A stretch of 64,000 nt of DNA, taken from contig CM072514.1 in NCBI GenBank assembly GCA_036898135.1, positions 7,199,637 to 7,263,636 on the forward strand, read 5' to 3'. Below the pieces are notes generated by a model. The model was not told the DNA's origin, did no database searches, and saw only the letters and a program-made list of their open reading frames with translations. Each line of letters opens with the position of its first letter. The first letter of the stretch is position 1. A program made the translations under genes and the position numbers. This document shows, one piece after another, positions 10,221 to 24,536 of the stretch. The DNA is from Oncomelania hupensis. Taxonomy: Eukaryota > Mollusca > Gastropoda > Littorinimorpha > Pomatiopsidae.

Positions 10221-11426
10221 GTAAACGTGTATTGTTTGTTGCTTTCCTCTGAATGTGTTTTATATAATTTATGTTTGTTTGATCAATTCGGTTCAGAATT
10301 CAATTTATTCTCTATACACATAATGATGGTTTTAGGCCCACACGCATACACCTTAACAGTTGCTTACACTCACAAACGCATTAAAACCACCATGCACCCC
10401 CCCCCCCCCCACTATTCACCCTCCCCCCCCCCCGTATTTTTTTTTTGTATTTTTTTCTCTTCCCCTTTACTTGGAAATCTTTTTTTGTCTAAAAATTTAT
10501 TTTCTTTTTATAATTTTTTTTTCTATTTCTTGTATTTTCTATCAATGTTCTGTTGTTGTTTCCTGTCGTCCGCCAGTGATATTTTGACACATTATTATTA
10601 TTTGGGTAGCACTTATTTAAGCCTTGTGCTTTTGTGCGCCATGATGTTTTGCCTTGTATTAATATCTGGTTTGTTTGTTGAATAAATTTATGTTAAAACA
10701 ATAAAAAGCAAAAAAAAAGCGCATTAAAAATCGTATTCTTTTAATAATTTAACAGTAGATAAATAAATATAACAATTGTCCCACTATCAAAACTCTAATA
10801 ATTTCAACTATTTGGATAATATAATCTATCCTCCTTTGTTCAGCCCTAATTTTATCTCATGTAGCCGTGATCTTTAAAGAATAACCCTAATGTTTGTTTG
10901 ATTTTACTCGAATAGTTTCCTGTTTTGTATTATTATCATGGCTTGGAAAACAACAATCTTTACAAAATATATCTTTTCTGTTACAAGTGTCTACGGCTCT
11001 ACTCATTCATACCTTGCTGATAATGTCCAACTCCTTCTCGTAACTTGCTCTTCTCATACAACACACTCCTTCTCTGGATGCCCTACCATTTTATCTCCAC
11101 AGCATACCGAATATCAGCACCTTCAAAGCAAACCTCAAACCTCATTTCTTCTCTAAAGTCGTCTCCTGATCTGTTCTGTCTTTAAACTTCTTCCATATTG
11201 GCTCATCCTTCTTGTATGTGCGTGCGTGTGTGTGTTTGTGTGTGTGTGTGTACGCCTGTTTTGTGTGTGCATTTGTGGGGAATCACTTTGTTTATTACTG
11301 CCTCGCCCCCCACCCCACTCTCCCCCAATCCGTTTTGATGATTTCGTCTGATCCCAGCCATTTATGTATATATGTTCTGCGCTTTTTTGGAATCTGGGCA
11401 ATTCTAGGATTGGCCTGCCTATTTCT
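10221..11426 (+). other. Intron 6, first part
   Basis: No exon is seen. The stretch holds homopolymer C runs at 10395-10430, T-rich sequence and a short GT-rich tract at 11216-11252. The open frames here are low-complexity artefacts. Confidence 0.6.
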
Positions 11427-11547
11427 GGAATTCCAACATTGGTTAGGGTTCGGGTTAGGGTTAGGGAAAGGTTTAGGGTTAGGTCCTAACTCTAACCCTA
11501 GCGGGGGTTAGGTCCTAACTCTAACCCTAGCGGGCCAATGTTGGAAT
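11427..11547. repeat. Foldback element with telomere-type TTAGGG repeats
   Basis: GGAATTCCAACATTGG (from 11427) is repeated inverted as CCAATGTTGGAATT (to 11547). Between them are GGTTAGGGTTCGGGTTAGGG-type repeats on one arm and two blocks ending CTAACCCTAGCGGG on the other. TTAGGG is the common animal telomere unit. The inverted ends suggest a small foldback or MITE-like unit that has captured telomere-like sequence. Confidence 0.75.
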
Positions 11548-11594
11548 TAAAAAAAATGGGCAGCCCCTTCTATAATACTACTAATTCCAAAAAA

Positions 11595-11598
<4 letters not shown>

Positions 11599-11691
<93 letters not shown>
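11599..11691. repeat. (AT)n tract, first segment of a split array
   Basis: This is AT dinucleotide with one phase break at 11641. It continues after a LINE fragment (12287-12379) and again after a TIR element (14321-14398). Confidence 0.95.

Positions 11692-14320
<2,629 letters not shown>

Positions 14321-14398
<78 letters not shown>
14321..14398. repeat. (AT)n tract, third segment
   Basis: This is about 78 bp of AT directly after the right inverted end of the TIR element. Confidence 0.95.
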
Positions 14399-14400
<2 letters not shown>

Positions 14401-14582
14401 AGAATTTATTTTTCAGACTTTCCTTTATACTCAAAACTTACAATAATACCGTAACATTTGAGTTGACAAATGTTGCGGTATTACTGTAAGTTTGGAGTAT
14501 AAGTTTGAAGAATAAGTATGGAGTATACGTTTGGAGTATAAGTTTGGAGTATAAGGTTTAATTCTCACTCTTTGTGTTGTAG

Positions 14583-14629
14583 CTGGAAACGCCGTGCAGC
14601 AGGTCTGAACATCAGAAATACAACAACCA
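14583..14629 (+). CDS. Receptor copy 1, exon 7: juxtamembrane cytosolic segment
   Basis: The acceptor TTGTGTTGTAG and donor GTAAGT delimit 47 bases. The exon enters in phase 2 and leaves in phase 1. It joins the transmembrane exon to give SWKRRAAGLNIRNTTT. The basic WKRR directly after the helix is the usual stop-transfer signal and places the following exon in the cytosol. Confidence 0.82.
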
Positions 14630-14641
14630 GTAAGTGTTTTG

Positions 14642-15003
14642 TTTGTTGTCTTCCCTTTGTTCCCCATCTTACTCCAGTCCACCTTTTTACTTCTTCTTGA
14701 TTGTTGTCTTCCCTTTGTTCTCCATCTGACTCCAGTCCACCTTTTGACCTTCTTCATGATTGTTGTCTTCCCTTTGTTCCCCATCTGACTCCAGTCCACC
14801 TTTTGACCTTCTTCATGATTGTTGTCTTCCCTTTGTTCCCCATCTGACTCCAGTCCACCTTTTGAACTTCTTCATGATTGTTGTCTTCCCTTTGTTCCCC
14901 ATCTGACTCCAGTCCACCTTTTGACCTTCGTCATGATTGTTGTCTTCCCTTTGTTCCCCATCTGACTCCAGTCCACCTTTTGACCTTCTTCATGATTGTT
15001 GTC
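14642..15003. repeat. 59-bp minisatellite, ~6 copies
   Basis: Units beginning TTGTTGTCTTCCCTTTGTTC recur every 59 bp, near 14642, 14700, 14759, 14818, 14877 and 14936, with a partial unit at 14995. The array starts about 12 bp after the exon 7 donor. Confidence 0.92.
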
Positions 15004-15029
15004 ACACTTGGAAGAAACTGACCGTTGCC

Positions 15030-15680
15030 TATTCCCCCGTTGGGGTGCCGGGGGTTTCAGTATAAATAGTATCCCCACTTTCTGGAAATTTAGTGCTTTA
15101 AATTCCCAATGTCGCTGTCTTTCTCATTTGCTCTTTCTCATTCCTGCTCTGCTCTATCAATCTGCTATACTATCTTCTTCTTCGCTAGACCAGTCACCTA
15201 TCTTTTTTCTTGAAAACTCTTCCAGGACAAGACTCCTTATTTGGGTATGAGGCCTGTTGGATCAGCTTGGGAATATTGGACGCTTTCTGCCAGGTGGTCA
15301 CTAGGGCTTCCTATGATGTTATTATTTAGCAATGTAGGCATTTTATATGTATGTGTTTTGTTGATAATTTATAATGATGTTTGTATTCTATTTTGTTTTT
15401 GTAAACGGGGGTTCGATAAATTAGAGTATAGCCTCAGAGTCGTTGCGTTGTGTTAGTAGATTAACGTCCCCGGACACATAAGCGTATAGGGGACATCAGA
15501 GTCCCCTGCGTGGATTGTCTTTATTGTAAAGTGACTGGCTGGTGGAGAGCTTTCAGTTTTACCACTAGGGTTGTTTCAGCAGATCTTTGATGCGGATCAG
15601 GGGTTGTCCGGTCCTGATTTGGCTCGGAAGAGTCCGCTGGACCTAAAGCAATAATCATGTAATGTAATGTAATGTAACAC
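15030..15680 (+). mobile_element. Dispersed retroposon-like repeat with (TAATG)n tail, copy 1
   Basis: The sequence from CCCCCGTTGGGGTGCCGGGG to a TAATGTAATGTAATG tail is repeated at 31485-32045 (same strand) and, more diverged, at 20640-21050 (opposite strand). A 3' scrap lies at 49258-49318. The constant start and the short-repeat tail suggest a non-autonomous retroposon. No pol III promoter is evident and no coding domain is recognised. Confidence 0.65.
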
Positions 15681-15843
15681 AGAAATCCAAGAGGCAGGAG
15701 CAAAAGATGGAAACAGCCCATTTTACCAAGGGAACTTAATGACGATTTTGTTGAACAATAAATTATTATCCCGTTTAGATATTTATTTTGTCATTGCTGA
15801 TATCTGTCATCTTTTCCTTAGACCGAACTGTTTCAATGTTCAG

Positions 15844-16076
15844 GAGCTCTGCCTATGACACAAGTACCCAGCACATCGGGAAAAAGGGAAGCGGAATCTT
15901 CCGAAACCCTTCACAACCCCGAGCAACCCAAGCCTGTGGGAGAAAGTGACGTCAGTGTGTATGAGATTGTCCCTGAAAATTCTTATGACGCACTTCATCC
16001 TTACTCAAATGACGGCACACCAGAAAATGACGCATACACAAGCCTCCGCGTGACAGGAAAGAAACAATGTAATTAA
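15844..16076 (+). CDS. Receptor copy 1, last exon: cytosolic tail with YxxL/V motifs
   Basis: The acceptor TTTCAATGTTCAG (ending 15843) keeps the frame from exon 7. An alternative AG at 15821 leads to an early TGA, so it was rejected. The tail is about 77 residues and ends with TAA at 16074-16076. It contains VYEIVPENSYDAL and, 13 residues further on, AYTSL. Three YxxL/V motifs resemble the signalling tails of phagocytic and immune receptors such as CED-1/Draper/MEGF10 (ITAM-like, phosphorylated by Src/Syk-type kinases). The spacing to the last motif is slightly longer than the usual 6-12. Function is inferred. Confidence 0.82.
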
Positions 16077-18369
16077 GAACAAAACATTAGCAATTTAGCT
16101 GAAGATGCAGTTATGTCGGTGGTGAACAGTAGACGCTTCCACAGCTTTGCCCCCTTTGTGTATAGTTATGTTGTGCATGCACCAATAGCATCAGCAATAG
16201 ATTTTGCCCTTTCTGAGTGTAAACTTGGATTCACCAAATAATCATACACGGAAGTGACCATTAATTTTTCTGCTTGGTTTGTGATCAGTTCAATTCAATT
16301 CAGTTCAATAATTTATTTTAACGTATATTCACATAAGAGTTTTTAGACAGTAAACACTTTATCATGCATAGACATACAAACATTACAGCAAATCTAACAA
16401 TTTAAAGTTGAACCATAACCATAAAAAATAATAATCTACTACAAAAACTTACCAACTGCAGATATGTAAATTATGTGGGCAGAGTCTGTGATACAAATTG
16501 CTCCATAACCGTTATAATTTTGTTCTGTCCACTTGAGGAAAAATATATTTTATACAACACTGAACGTGTCAAACTCTTGCTTGCCTTAGTAATACTGTAT
16601 TGTGCCTGGTTATAGCTTAAAATTGAAAATAATTATGAGTGACTGTATTTTAAAAAAAAATAAATTAGATTATTGTATTATGTTATATGGAAATACTTTG
16701 AAATACTCAAAAATCAGAACGAGCTAAATGTTGGTCTGTCAGTTGGTAGATTGCGTGCCCTTTCTCAAGGACCACCAAACAGAATTTGAGAAAACCTCAA
16801 AGGAATATTACCTGGGTTGATGGTCAGCCTTCCTTTGCCATCGTGTTTGCTCTACCATAAAAGTCAAGGTCGCTGGTAGCAATTATTTGCCTAACAGTCA
16901 AAGTGGATCTCTGACGATGCACTCAGCTAACTGTATAGTTTGCTTAATTCCTATCTAATCCTACTATATTCAGTAACTCGACAGTCGTTGGTGCTTTGTT
17001 TAGTTACTCTATTTCAAAGCTGGTTTGGGTGATTGAGTGGTTAATGCTTGAGACCATCAGTCGGAGAAGGGGAGATAATGAAAACCTAGCTAATTATTAG
17101 CTATATATTTTGTCTTGACTGGTTAGTACAACCTATTTATATGGCTATCCTTCTTTGCTTACATATTGTTTTGCTTTGAAAACGGATCATCTGACTGATA
17201 CATTAACTGATCGGTGCTCATTCATGATTAATGAAATCATTTAATAAATGTGTTGTTTGTACATGCAGTTCGGTTATTTAAAAGTTTGATTCAATTTTAT
17301 GTTAGTACCTTAGGCAGTATATTATTTTTTTTACAAGTGTTATGCTGAATATATAATAATTAATTAAAATATGACATTTGTTCAAATAGTATGTTTTATT
17401 TACAAATATTAAACCATGTAATACATTTAACATTAATTCATATTGTATGTTTAATTTAATCTGATTTTGGTTTTAATTAAATCATTTAATTTGCAACAAT
17501 TATGCAGGTGACAGTGAATAAACTGTTAAGGGTGACAGTGACGCCTTTTTAAAAAAAAGCTTTTCCAACCATCAACATGAGTAGCAAATTCTCTGGACTT
17601 TCTTTAAACGCTGACATTGACAAATCTGATAGTACAATGTGGTTTGAATTTTGGTGTGATGCATATTTTGATTTTGCTATAAAAAAAATGTAGGTGCAAA
17701 ATTAGGAAGAGTAATTTTTTGAACCAATAATGTGTAATGACAAGATTTTGATAGGAAATGGACCTTTTTGCGGTAGAAATTGGATTTAAAAAGCATATTA
17801 AATAGCACACGTACGGAAAGAAAATGGACAATTTTTAATAGTACAAGCGTTCCAAACGAAATATAACATTGACATTAATTTTGTAACATATAATGGGTGT
17901 GCACAGGCCATCAAAAAGTAAATACCAGAATATATCTGGCTTTAGGATTAGTAACATGCAATGTCTGTGTTCAATTTGAGAACAGCAAAGCCCAGTGAAC
18001 ACCGAGTTCTGTATTTAAAAATGCAGAAGTGCTATGACACTCTTTAAAAACAAAACAAATATTATTCCATTCAATTTAATTCAGTTCAATAAATCTTTAC
18101 TAACATTAAATGACTTAAGCACAGCCATTCGTGTCGCGTTTGAATAAGTAAAAGCATGAAAAATAAATGGCCATTCTTAAAAGTAACACTTACATTTAAA
18201 AAAAATAAATGTTGAAAGTAAAAACAAAAACAAAAAAAACTTTGTTATTAACTAATTCATTAAAATACAATATCAGGAATACAATTATCAATTCACAGCA
18301 AATGTCAATCAAAATCTCCGATCTCTAAATGTGAACATGTCCGTCCTCTGCTTTTTTTACAGGTGTTTT
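16077..18369. other. Region downstream of receptor copy 1, no gene seen
   Basis: This is AT-rich and contains the 3'UTR of copy 1, whose polyadenylation site I cannot fix. TTCAATTCAATTCAGTTCAA at about 16289 and a similar string near 18070 look like tails of minus-strand retroposons. The open frame at 17604-17831 has no recognisable features. Confidence 0.5.
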
Positions 18370-18674
18370 AATTAGAAACTATTCTTACATTTGGTTTTAT
18401 ATTCCGGTATGGTGGCTTGAGTGTGAAGAACAAGAACAATTATGTTTGACAGAGTGATGAAAGTGTGAGGAGAAGTAGTGGGTGAGCAGCAGAAGAGTCT
18501 GCATGAGTTGTATGAATGTAGTTTGTGCAAAAGGCTAGGATGATTGCGGGAGACACTACACAGGTTCTGGCCAAACAGTACAATGTACAATCTGGACTCC
18601 GTTTCAGTGTACCCAAGAGTTCCACTATACCAACCAGATCTAGCTTTGTTCCCAAATCCATCTATTACACAAAC

Positions 18675-18747
<73 letters not shown>

Positions 18748-19065
18748 TGTCTCACAGAATGAATAGAAGTGTGTTATGGTGTGCGTGTTTGGGTATAAGT
18801 TTTTGTATTGTGTGTGTGGATGTGTGTGTGGGTGTCGGGTTGCCTTAATTTTGTCTCCCCTCCAACTATTTTTAATTGGAAACTTTGTACATTTTATTAC
18901 TTTATTGTTGCCTGTTGCTTTTTTATAGTATATGCATTTTTTCAATCTTTATTGAGTGAATGTTTGTAATTGCCTTTTCTTATACATGTATTGTATTTAA
19001 TTTGTTGTAGTACTGTCAGCAAAGCATGTCTTAATTTATCTGTTTGAGATAATAAAGTATTCTTA
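18370..19065 (+). mobile_element. Degenerate CR1/L2-like LINE 3' end with internal (AAT)n
   Basis: Broken frames match the LINE C-terminus of 11692-12286 and 60161-60946 (DRVMKVCGEVV.., ..LHELYE, KARMIAGD). An (AAT)n tract fills 18678-18748. The 3' end AGATAATAAAGTATTCTTAA parallels the AATAAAG tail of the family. Confidence 0.65.
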
Positions 19066-19167
19066 AAACTGGAATCCTGACTTGAATTGCACAACAAAGT
19101 ATTAAAATATCACAATCAAGGACAGCAAAGGGAAACAATTCAGTATAAAACCCAGACCACCACAAGG

Positions 19168-19462
19168 GGTGTCGGATAGCGCAGTGGTTGGAGCACTCGC
19201 TACTGTGTCGCAAGTTAAGCACCGTCCAGTGCGGTTAGCACTTGGATGGGTGACCGCAAAACGTGAAGAGACAAATAACAACGCCCCCAGTTGACTCAAC
19301 TGTGACTGAGTACCTACTCTCTTAAGGGTGGGGAAGGTAAAGCAGCGAGGGAGAGAGATGGGCATCACCCTCATTACGCTGGCCCAAGATAAGTGTGATC
19401 TCCAACATCACGCTCCCCTATGGCCACAAGGCTATGGGACTACATTTACCTTTTACCTTTTT
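19168..19462 (+). mobile_element. SINE with tRNA-like start and 5S-rRNA-like segment, copy 1
   Basis: The element starts GGTGTCGGATAGCGCAGTGG (A-box-like) and then contains CAAGTTAAGCACC and GTTAGCACTTGGATGGGTGA followed by CCGC. These match the internal control region of 5S rRNA (AAGCTAAGCA, GGTTAGTACTTGGATGGGA). It ends in repeated TTTACC. It is flanked by a 9-bp duplication, ACCACAAGG, at 19159-19167 and 19463-19471, which shows retroposition. Two more copies lie at 25910-26212 and 39958-40252. Confidence 0.88.
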
Positions 19463-19689
19463 ACCACAAGGGAGGCAGATATCAAACCAGACATCACGCA
19501 TTCACACACACGCTCACCATCAACTCCCACTCACAAACACACATGCGCGCGCGCTCTCGCACACACTCACATTCACTAACGGCGCATGCGCCGTCATGTG
19601 TATTATTATTATGTTCCAATACCAAAGTAAATCATATAGCTCGGCATTTGGAGTAGCAATTTAGCTGGAGACTGCAGGAAATCAAGGCA

Positions 19690-19830
19690 CTAGTCATCAC
19701 ACTGGGTTGAGTGTTCATTTAGATGGTTGATTGCCGTAGGGATGAAAGTAGATCGGTAACACTGGGTTCTAGAGCGAGCACAGCGAAATCGTACATGAGA
19801 GAACAGAGGTTCGAATAAAGAGGGCAATGA
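19690..19830 (-). mobile_element. LINE 3'-coding fragment
   Basis: The minus strand encodes RSRTQCYRSTFIPTAINHLN, the conserved SFIPxAIxxLN end of CR1/L2/RTE-type RT ORFs, followed by a stop. Nothing else of the element is readable. Confidence 0.5.
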
Positions 19831-20352
19831 GGGGGAGAGGGGGAGGCACTTTGAATGGCTGTTGTCTTATTGAGGGCTCTCCTATGGAAAAGTTCCTATT
19901 TACAACACAAGACAATGAATTTCTGTTTTTAACAGTGTTTGTACCAACAAATTCTAGGAAAAGTCAAAATAGATTCATAAAAGGCATGGTAGCACTGTTG
20001 AATTATCTCACAAAACTATTGTAAAAAAATGGGGTGTCAGGATCATATGAAATGTTGACTGGAAACATGTTTTGAAAGAATTGCAGAAATAAAGCATGTT
20101 TAAAGTAAATTTAAAGTAAATTGGACATACATACGAATTATACACAGAATTTAAGGTTCAAACATTGACAGACATTTTTTTAACACTCCTGTGCAGTCGC
20201 CACGAGCAAACTTGTACGGGTCACAGGTCAGGAAGGTGTATGTGCAGAAGATCAGGAAGTCGAATGCATCAATAGACCGACCATGCACTGCAGCTAACTA
20301 GGTATGATGTTATTCACAATGAAGAGACATTGACAGCGCTACTCACATCTTG

Positions 20353-20540
20353 TCCTATCCTATCCTGTCCTTTCCTATCCCAACCAGTAACTCAAAGGTT
20401 GTTGGGACACCACAGATGATCGTTTAACCAGCGTACTCCATCTTCTCTGTTCTTAGCAACCCTCATGGCTTCGTTCAGTGTCAAACCATTCCATTCTCGA
20501 GTGTTGTCCTCCCACCCATTTTTCTGTCTCCCTCTTCTCA
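20353..20540 (-). mobile_element. RTE-like LINE 3' tail fragment
   Basis: It begins on the plus strand with TCCTATCCTATCCTGTCC, the reverse of the family's GGATA tail, followed by about 170 bp matching the last codons of the 37152-39181 LINE (NxxEWxGLTLxEAxRxAxxxERW). Confidence 0.82.
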
Positions 20541-20639
20541 CATGCATGCAAGAATAAAATCGTGAACCTTACTTGCCTATATTGAAAGTTTCGATTAGTT
20601 TAGGGTTTATCACTGTGTTAGTTAGTTAGTTATTCATTG

Positions 20640-21050
20640 CTTACAGGGTCCAGCGGACTGCAAAGAGCCGAATCAAGACCACAAAACCAAGATCGCAACT
20701 TCGCTGAAAGAGGGCTCACCCCTAATCCGCAATACAAAATCTGCCGAAACAACCCTAGTGGTAACACTGAAGGCAATCCACCAGCCGGTCACTTTACATT
20801 AAAGACATCCCACGCAGGGGACGCTGAGGTTATACTCTAATTTATCGAACCCCCGTTTACCAAAACTAAATAAATACAAACTTCATTATAAAATATGAAC
20901 CAAACACATACATATAAAATTCCTACATTGCCAAATAATAACAACATAGGAAACCCCAGTGACCATTTGGCAAAAAGCGTCAAATATTCCCAAGCTGATC
21001 CAACAGACCTCCAAAAAATGAAGAGTTTTGTCCCGGAAGAGTTCAAGAAA
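20640..21050 (-). mobile_element. Dispersed retroposon-like repeat, minus-strand copy
   Basis: This is the reverse complement of the core of 15030-15680 with many substitutions. It includes the counterparts of GGTTGTTTCAGCAGATCTTT and AAACGGGGGTTCGATAAATT. Confidence 0.7.
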
Positions 21051-21212
21051 AAAGGTATCACCGTGTTTTTTCCAATATGTTTGTATAAAGCGTCAGAAGC
21101 CAGTGTTCTACTGCAGAAAAAAGAAAAAGATTAAAATACGGATTCATAACATGTTGGAGTTTTGTACACACGTGCAACCTGTACAAATGAACATTAAAGC
21201 GGACATCATTTT

Positions 21213-22674
21213 TGTAACGAAAGCCCCTCTTTGGTCTAACTGTACCTATATCTAAGTGAATGGATAAATAAAACAGACGAAAGAATCACTAACTATCTTA
21301 TCTAGTCTTTCACTCAGAAACAAGGTATTTGTTTAGTGATGTGAATGTCTATTCTGCATGTGCGCGTTCTCCCGTTCTTTCTTCTAATACAACTAACTCT
21401 GACTCCAATTATCTGTCACACCCTCTTATAATACAAAATACGACAAACACATATATATATTATCTTACAAACATTCTAAATCAATATTTCCACGAGTACA
21501 ACTCGTCTTCAAAACCCACCTCACAAATATTTTCAAATAATCATGTACAGAACAGTAGAAAAACGAATACTCACAGTTTGCTTTGTGCCACACAATATTA
21601 TAAGTCCAAAGGAATTATTCACAATATTATAAGTCCAAAGAGTTATTCACAATATTATAAGTCCAAAGAGTTATTCACAATATTATAAGTCCAAAGAATT
21701 GTTCACAATATTATAAGTCCAAAGAATTGTTCACAATATTATAAGTCCACAGAATTATTCACAATATTACAAGTCCACAGAATTATTCACAATATTACAA
21801 CTCCACGACTCCCACTGTCATAATCTCTCTACCTACACCGTCTTTCCCCCTTCGTCGCTCTTCTCTCATTCTACTCCTCCTCTTCTTCTTCGTCGCACTT
21901 CTCTCTTCGTCAGCTCTCCTCTTCGTCACGTCAGCTCTTCTCTCTTCGTCGGCTCATCTCTTCGTCAGCTCTACTCTTCATCAGCTCTTCTCTTCGTCAG
22001 CTTTTCTCTCTTCGTCAGCTCTCCTCTTCGTCACGTCAGCTCTTCTCTCTTCGTCGGCTCATCTCTTCGTCAGCTCTCCTCTTCATCAGCTCTTCTCTTC
22101 GTCAGCTTGTCTCTCTTCGTCAGCTCTTCTATCTTCGTCGGCCCTTCACTCGTCGGCTCTTCCCTTCGGCAGTTTTTTCTCTCTTCGTCAGCTCTCTCTC
22201 TCGCTCTTTACGTCAGCTCTTCTTCTCTCGTCAGCTCTTCTCTTTCGTCAGCTCTCTCGTCTTCTTCTCGCTTCCTCTTCCTCTTCTTCTTCTTCGTATT
22301 CTTCTTCTTCTCTCTTCCTGTTCCCCTTCTCACTTCCTCTTCTTCTCTTCTGCTTCACTTCTTCTTCGTCGTATTCTTCTTCTCTCTTCTCCTTCTCCTT
22401 CTCACTTATTCTTCTCCTATCTTCTTCTCCTCCTTTTCACTTCTTCTTCTTCTCTGTAGCCCCGCTACAGGTCTATCACTTTACAGGGAAATTATCAGCG
22501 AACACTGTCGCCGGAGAGCACACACCCTCTCTCCACTCAAAACATACGAAGACTGACAAAATTCCAGCTCACTAATTTGCCGCCAACTAAAAATTCGTGA
22601 CGTCATTAATTAGTAGGCCTATATTACTACAACCGTACTGTCAATGTCTTATACACAAATATCGGTCCGTGACA
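21213..22674 (-). repeat. Element B 3' LTR
   Basis: On the minus strand it starts TGTCACGGACCG and ends CTTTCGTTACA, so it has TG...CA ends. It is 1462 bp against 1447 bp for the other LTR, with only a few substitutions and short indels (for example a 4-bp indel near 21287). It contains 28-30-bp units around CACAATATTATAAGTCC (21590-21790) and a pyrimidine-rich CTTCGTCAGCTCTTCTC-type array (21840-22450) that creates spurious ORFs. Confidence 0.95.
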
Positions 22675-22688
22675 ATACCCCCTTCCCG
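22675..22688 (-). other. Polypurine tract of element B
   Basis: Immediately upstream of the 3' LTR the minus strand reads GGGAAGGGGGTAT, the primer for plus-strand DNA synthesis. Confidence 0.8.
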
Positions 22689-22952
22689 AATAAAAGAAAA
22701 CGACCGAGGTTTTTTTAGATTTTTCAAAGAAAAATAAATACAATCAATATATTCCATCAACACAATTTTTTTTCCACTATGTGCAATAACAATACCATCA
22801 TTATGAACAGCAAAATCAACAACCCCACAACGACACAATTTGTCAAATCGGAATATTTATAGATATGTAAGAACAAAAAACCATCAAGTTCACAATCAAA
22901 CAATCATAACAGCAGTTATTGTTGTACAAGTGAATACAGCACACAAGAATGT

Positions 22953-24536
22953 CTATGGTACAGATTGATCAACATTTGATCTTGACAATGCATCAGCAAA
23001 CATGTTAACATGACCAGGTAGCGGTTTGATCTCAAAATGAAATTCCTGAAGAGCCAAAGCCCAACGTGTAATTCTGGAATTTTTAAACTGACTGGACCGC
23101 AAGTAAACCAAAGGTTTATGATCAGTTTCGAGCTCAAATTTCCTTCCCCACAAATATTTTGACAACTTTGTGAGAGCCCACACAATAGCTAAACATTCTC
23201 GCTCAATCGTGCTATATCTTGTTTCCCTATCCAGCAACTTTCGGCTCACACATGTGACAGGATGCAAATCACCATCGTGTTCCTGAAAGAGAACAGCACC
23301 AATGCCGAAAGAACTCGCGTCAGTGCGGACAGTAAATGGACGCGTAATATCTGGTAACACCAGCACTGGAGAGCTTGACAACACTTTCTGGACAGCTCGG
23401 AAAGCATCAGCACAATCCTTTGTCCATATGATCTGTTTGTGCGCACCTGATTTTATTAGATCAGTAAGAGGTTTAGTAACCGCAGCGAAATTTTGAACAT
23501 AACGTCTGTAGTAACTGATCAGTCCCATGAGTGCGCGAACTTGCCTTTTACTTTTTGGTATTTCAAGTGCCAAAATCTTTTTCACTTTCTGAGTTTCTGG
23601 TTTCAATCTACCCTGACCAACAATGTGTCCTAAGAATTCTAATTCCTGACAACCCGCATAGATCTTTGACGGTCTGGCGGTAAGTCCAGCGTCATGCAAC
23701 TTTGAAAGGACGCCTCGCACATGTACGAGATGTTCGTTCCAAGTCACGCTTTTGACAAGGATATCATCAAAGAAGTTGACCGACGATACTTCTTCAAGTT
23801 TTAACAAACGCATCATTCGTGCGAAAGTTGCTGGAGCCGAAACCAAGCCAAATGGCATACGAATCCATTGAAAAAGACCAACGTGAGTTGCAAAAGCTGT
23901 TTTTGGTCTATCGAGAGGGCTCACCAAAATTTGCCAGTACCCCTTCGAAAGGTCAATCTTAGTAAAATATGAACCATCTGCCAACTCTGCAAATAATTCA
24001 TCTGAGTTTGGGATAGGCTCAGCGTCAAAAACAGTGACCTTGTTAAGCTGTCTATAATCCACACAAAACCTAGTAGACCCGTCTTTCTTTTCAACCAGTA
24101 CAACTGGTGATGAGTATGGCGACAGAGAATGTTCAATAACACCCATATCTAACATTGACTGAACCTCCCTCTCTACTTTCTCTTTTGTGGACAATGGTAA
24201 GTCATACGGTCTAAGTCTGACCGGTGAATCTGAAGTCAAATTGACAACATGAAACAAATTTACAGTAAATGTACCAGGGTAAGAGGTCAATATGGGTACA
24301 AAATCAGCAAAAACATTGTAAAGCTGTTGTTTCTGATAATTAGACAGTGTATCATCAAAATGAATATCAGCAATAGTTTCTGTGCTTGTAGTTGATACTG
24401 TAAGAATGGTTACATCATCCGAGTCAGATTCGGCTGGTATAACAGCAACAACTGCAATTTCATGTGATCTATGATCATTGTCTTGAACCACAATGTCATG
24501 CGGATCCATTCTTTGAGCAGTTGCATCAGTGCATGC
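22953..24536 (-). CDS. Element B reverse transcriptase and RNase H
   Basis: The RT has FCVDYRQLN, FTKIDLSKGYWQI, MPFGLVSAPATF and the catalytic box FFDD in place of YxDD. RNase H follows with VRTDASSFGIGAVLFQ, ERECLAIVWAL and ETDHKPLVYL, ending in ..NMFADALSR. Together they copy the element RNA into DNA and degrade the template. A single TAG at 24537-24539 separates this block from the integrase in the same frame. The N-terminal part (about residues 1-60) is acidic and unassigned. No other frame break is seen in about 520 codons. Confidence 0.92.
   Translation of the reverse strand, partial: ACTDATAQRMDPHDIVVQDNDHRSHEIAVVAVIPAESDSDDVTILTVSTTSTETIADIHFDDTLSNYQKQQLYNVFADFVPILTSYPGTFTVNLFHVVNLTSDSPVRLRPYDLPLSTKEKVEREVQSMLDMGVIEHSLSPYSSPVVLVEKKDGSTRFCVDYRQLNKVTVFDAEPIPNSDELFAELADGSYFTKIDLSKGYWQILVSPLDRPKTAFATHVGLFQWIRMPFGLVSAPATFARMMRLLKLEEVSSVNFFDDILVKSVTWNEHLVHVRGVLSKLHDAGLTARPSKIYAGCQELEFLGHIVGQGRLKPETQKVKKILALEIPKSKRQVRALMGLISYYRRYVQNFAAVTKPLTDLIKSGAHKQIIWTKDCADAFRAVQKVLSSSPVLVLPDITRPFTVRTDASSFGIGAVLFQEHDGDLHPVTCVSRKLLDRETRYSTIERECLAIVWALTKLSKYLWGRKFELETDHKPLVYLRSSQFKNSRITRWALALQEFHFEIKPLPGHVNMFADALSRSNVDQSVP

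Noticed and set aside
10194..10685. 163-codon ORF overlapping the transmembrane exon
   Set aside because: It starts in another frame within the exon and runs through T-rich and C-rich intron sequence; low-complexity artefact.
15822..15921. Alternative acceptor at 15821 for the last receptor exon
   Set aside because: It joins exon 7 in a frame that ends at TGA after about 40 codons and loses the YxxL motifs; the acceptor at 15843 keeps the long conserved-looking tail.
22107..22556. Ser/Phe/Leu-rich ORF of 149 codons (and its twin at 29810-30151)
   Set aside because: It lies inside the element B LTRs in a pyrimidine-rich tandem array. The twin differs in length because of frame-shifting indels, which would not be tolerated in a gene.
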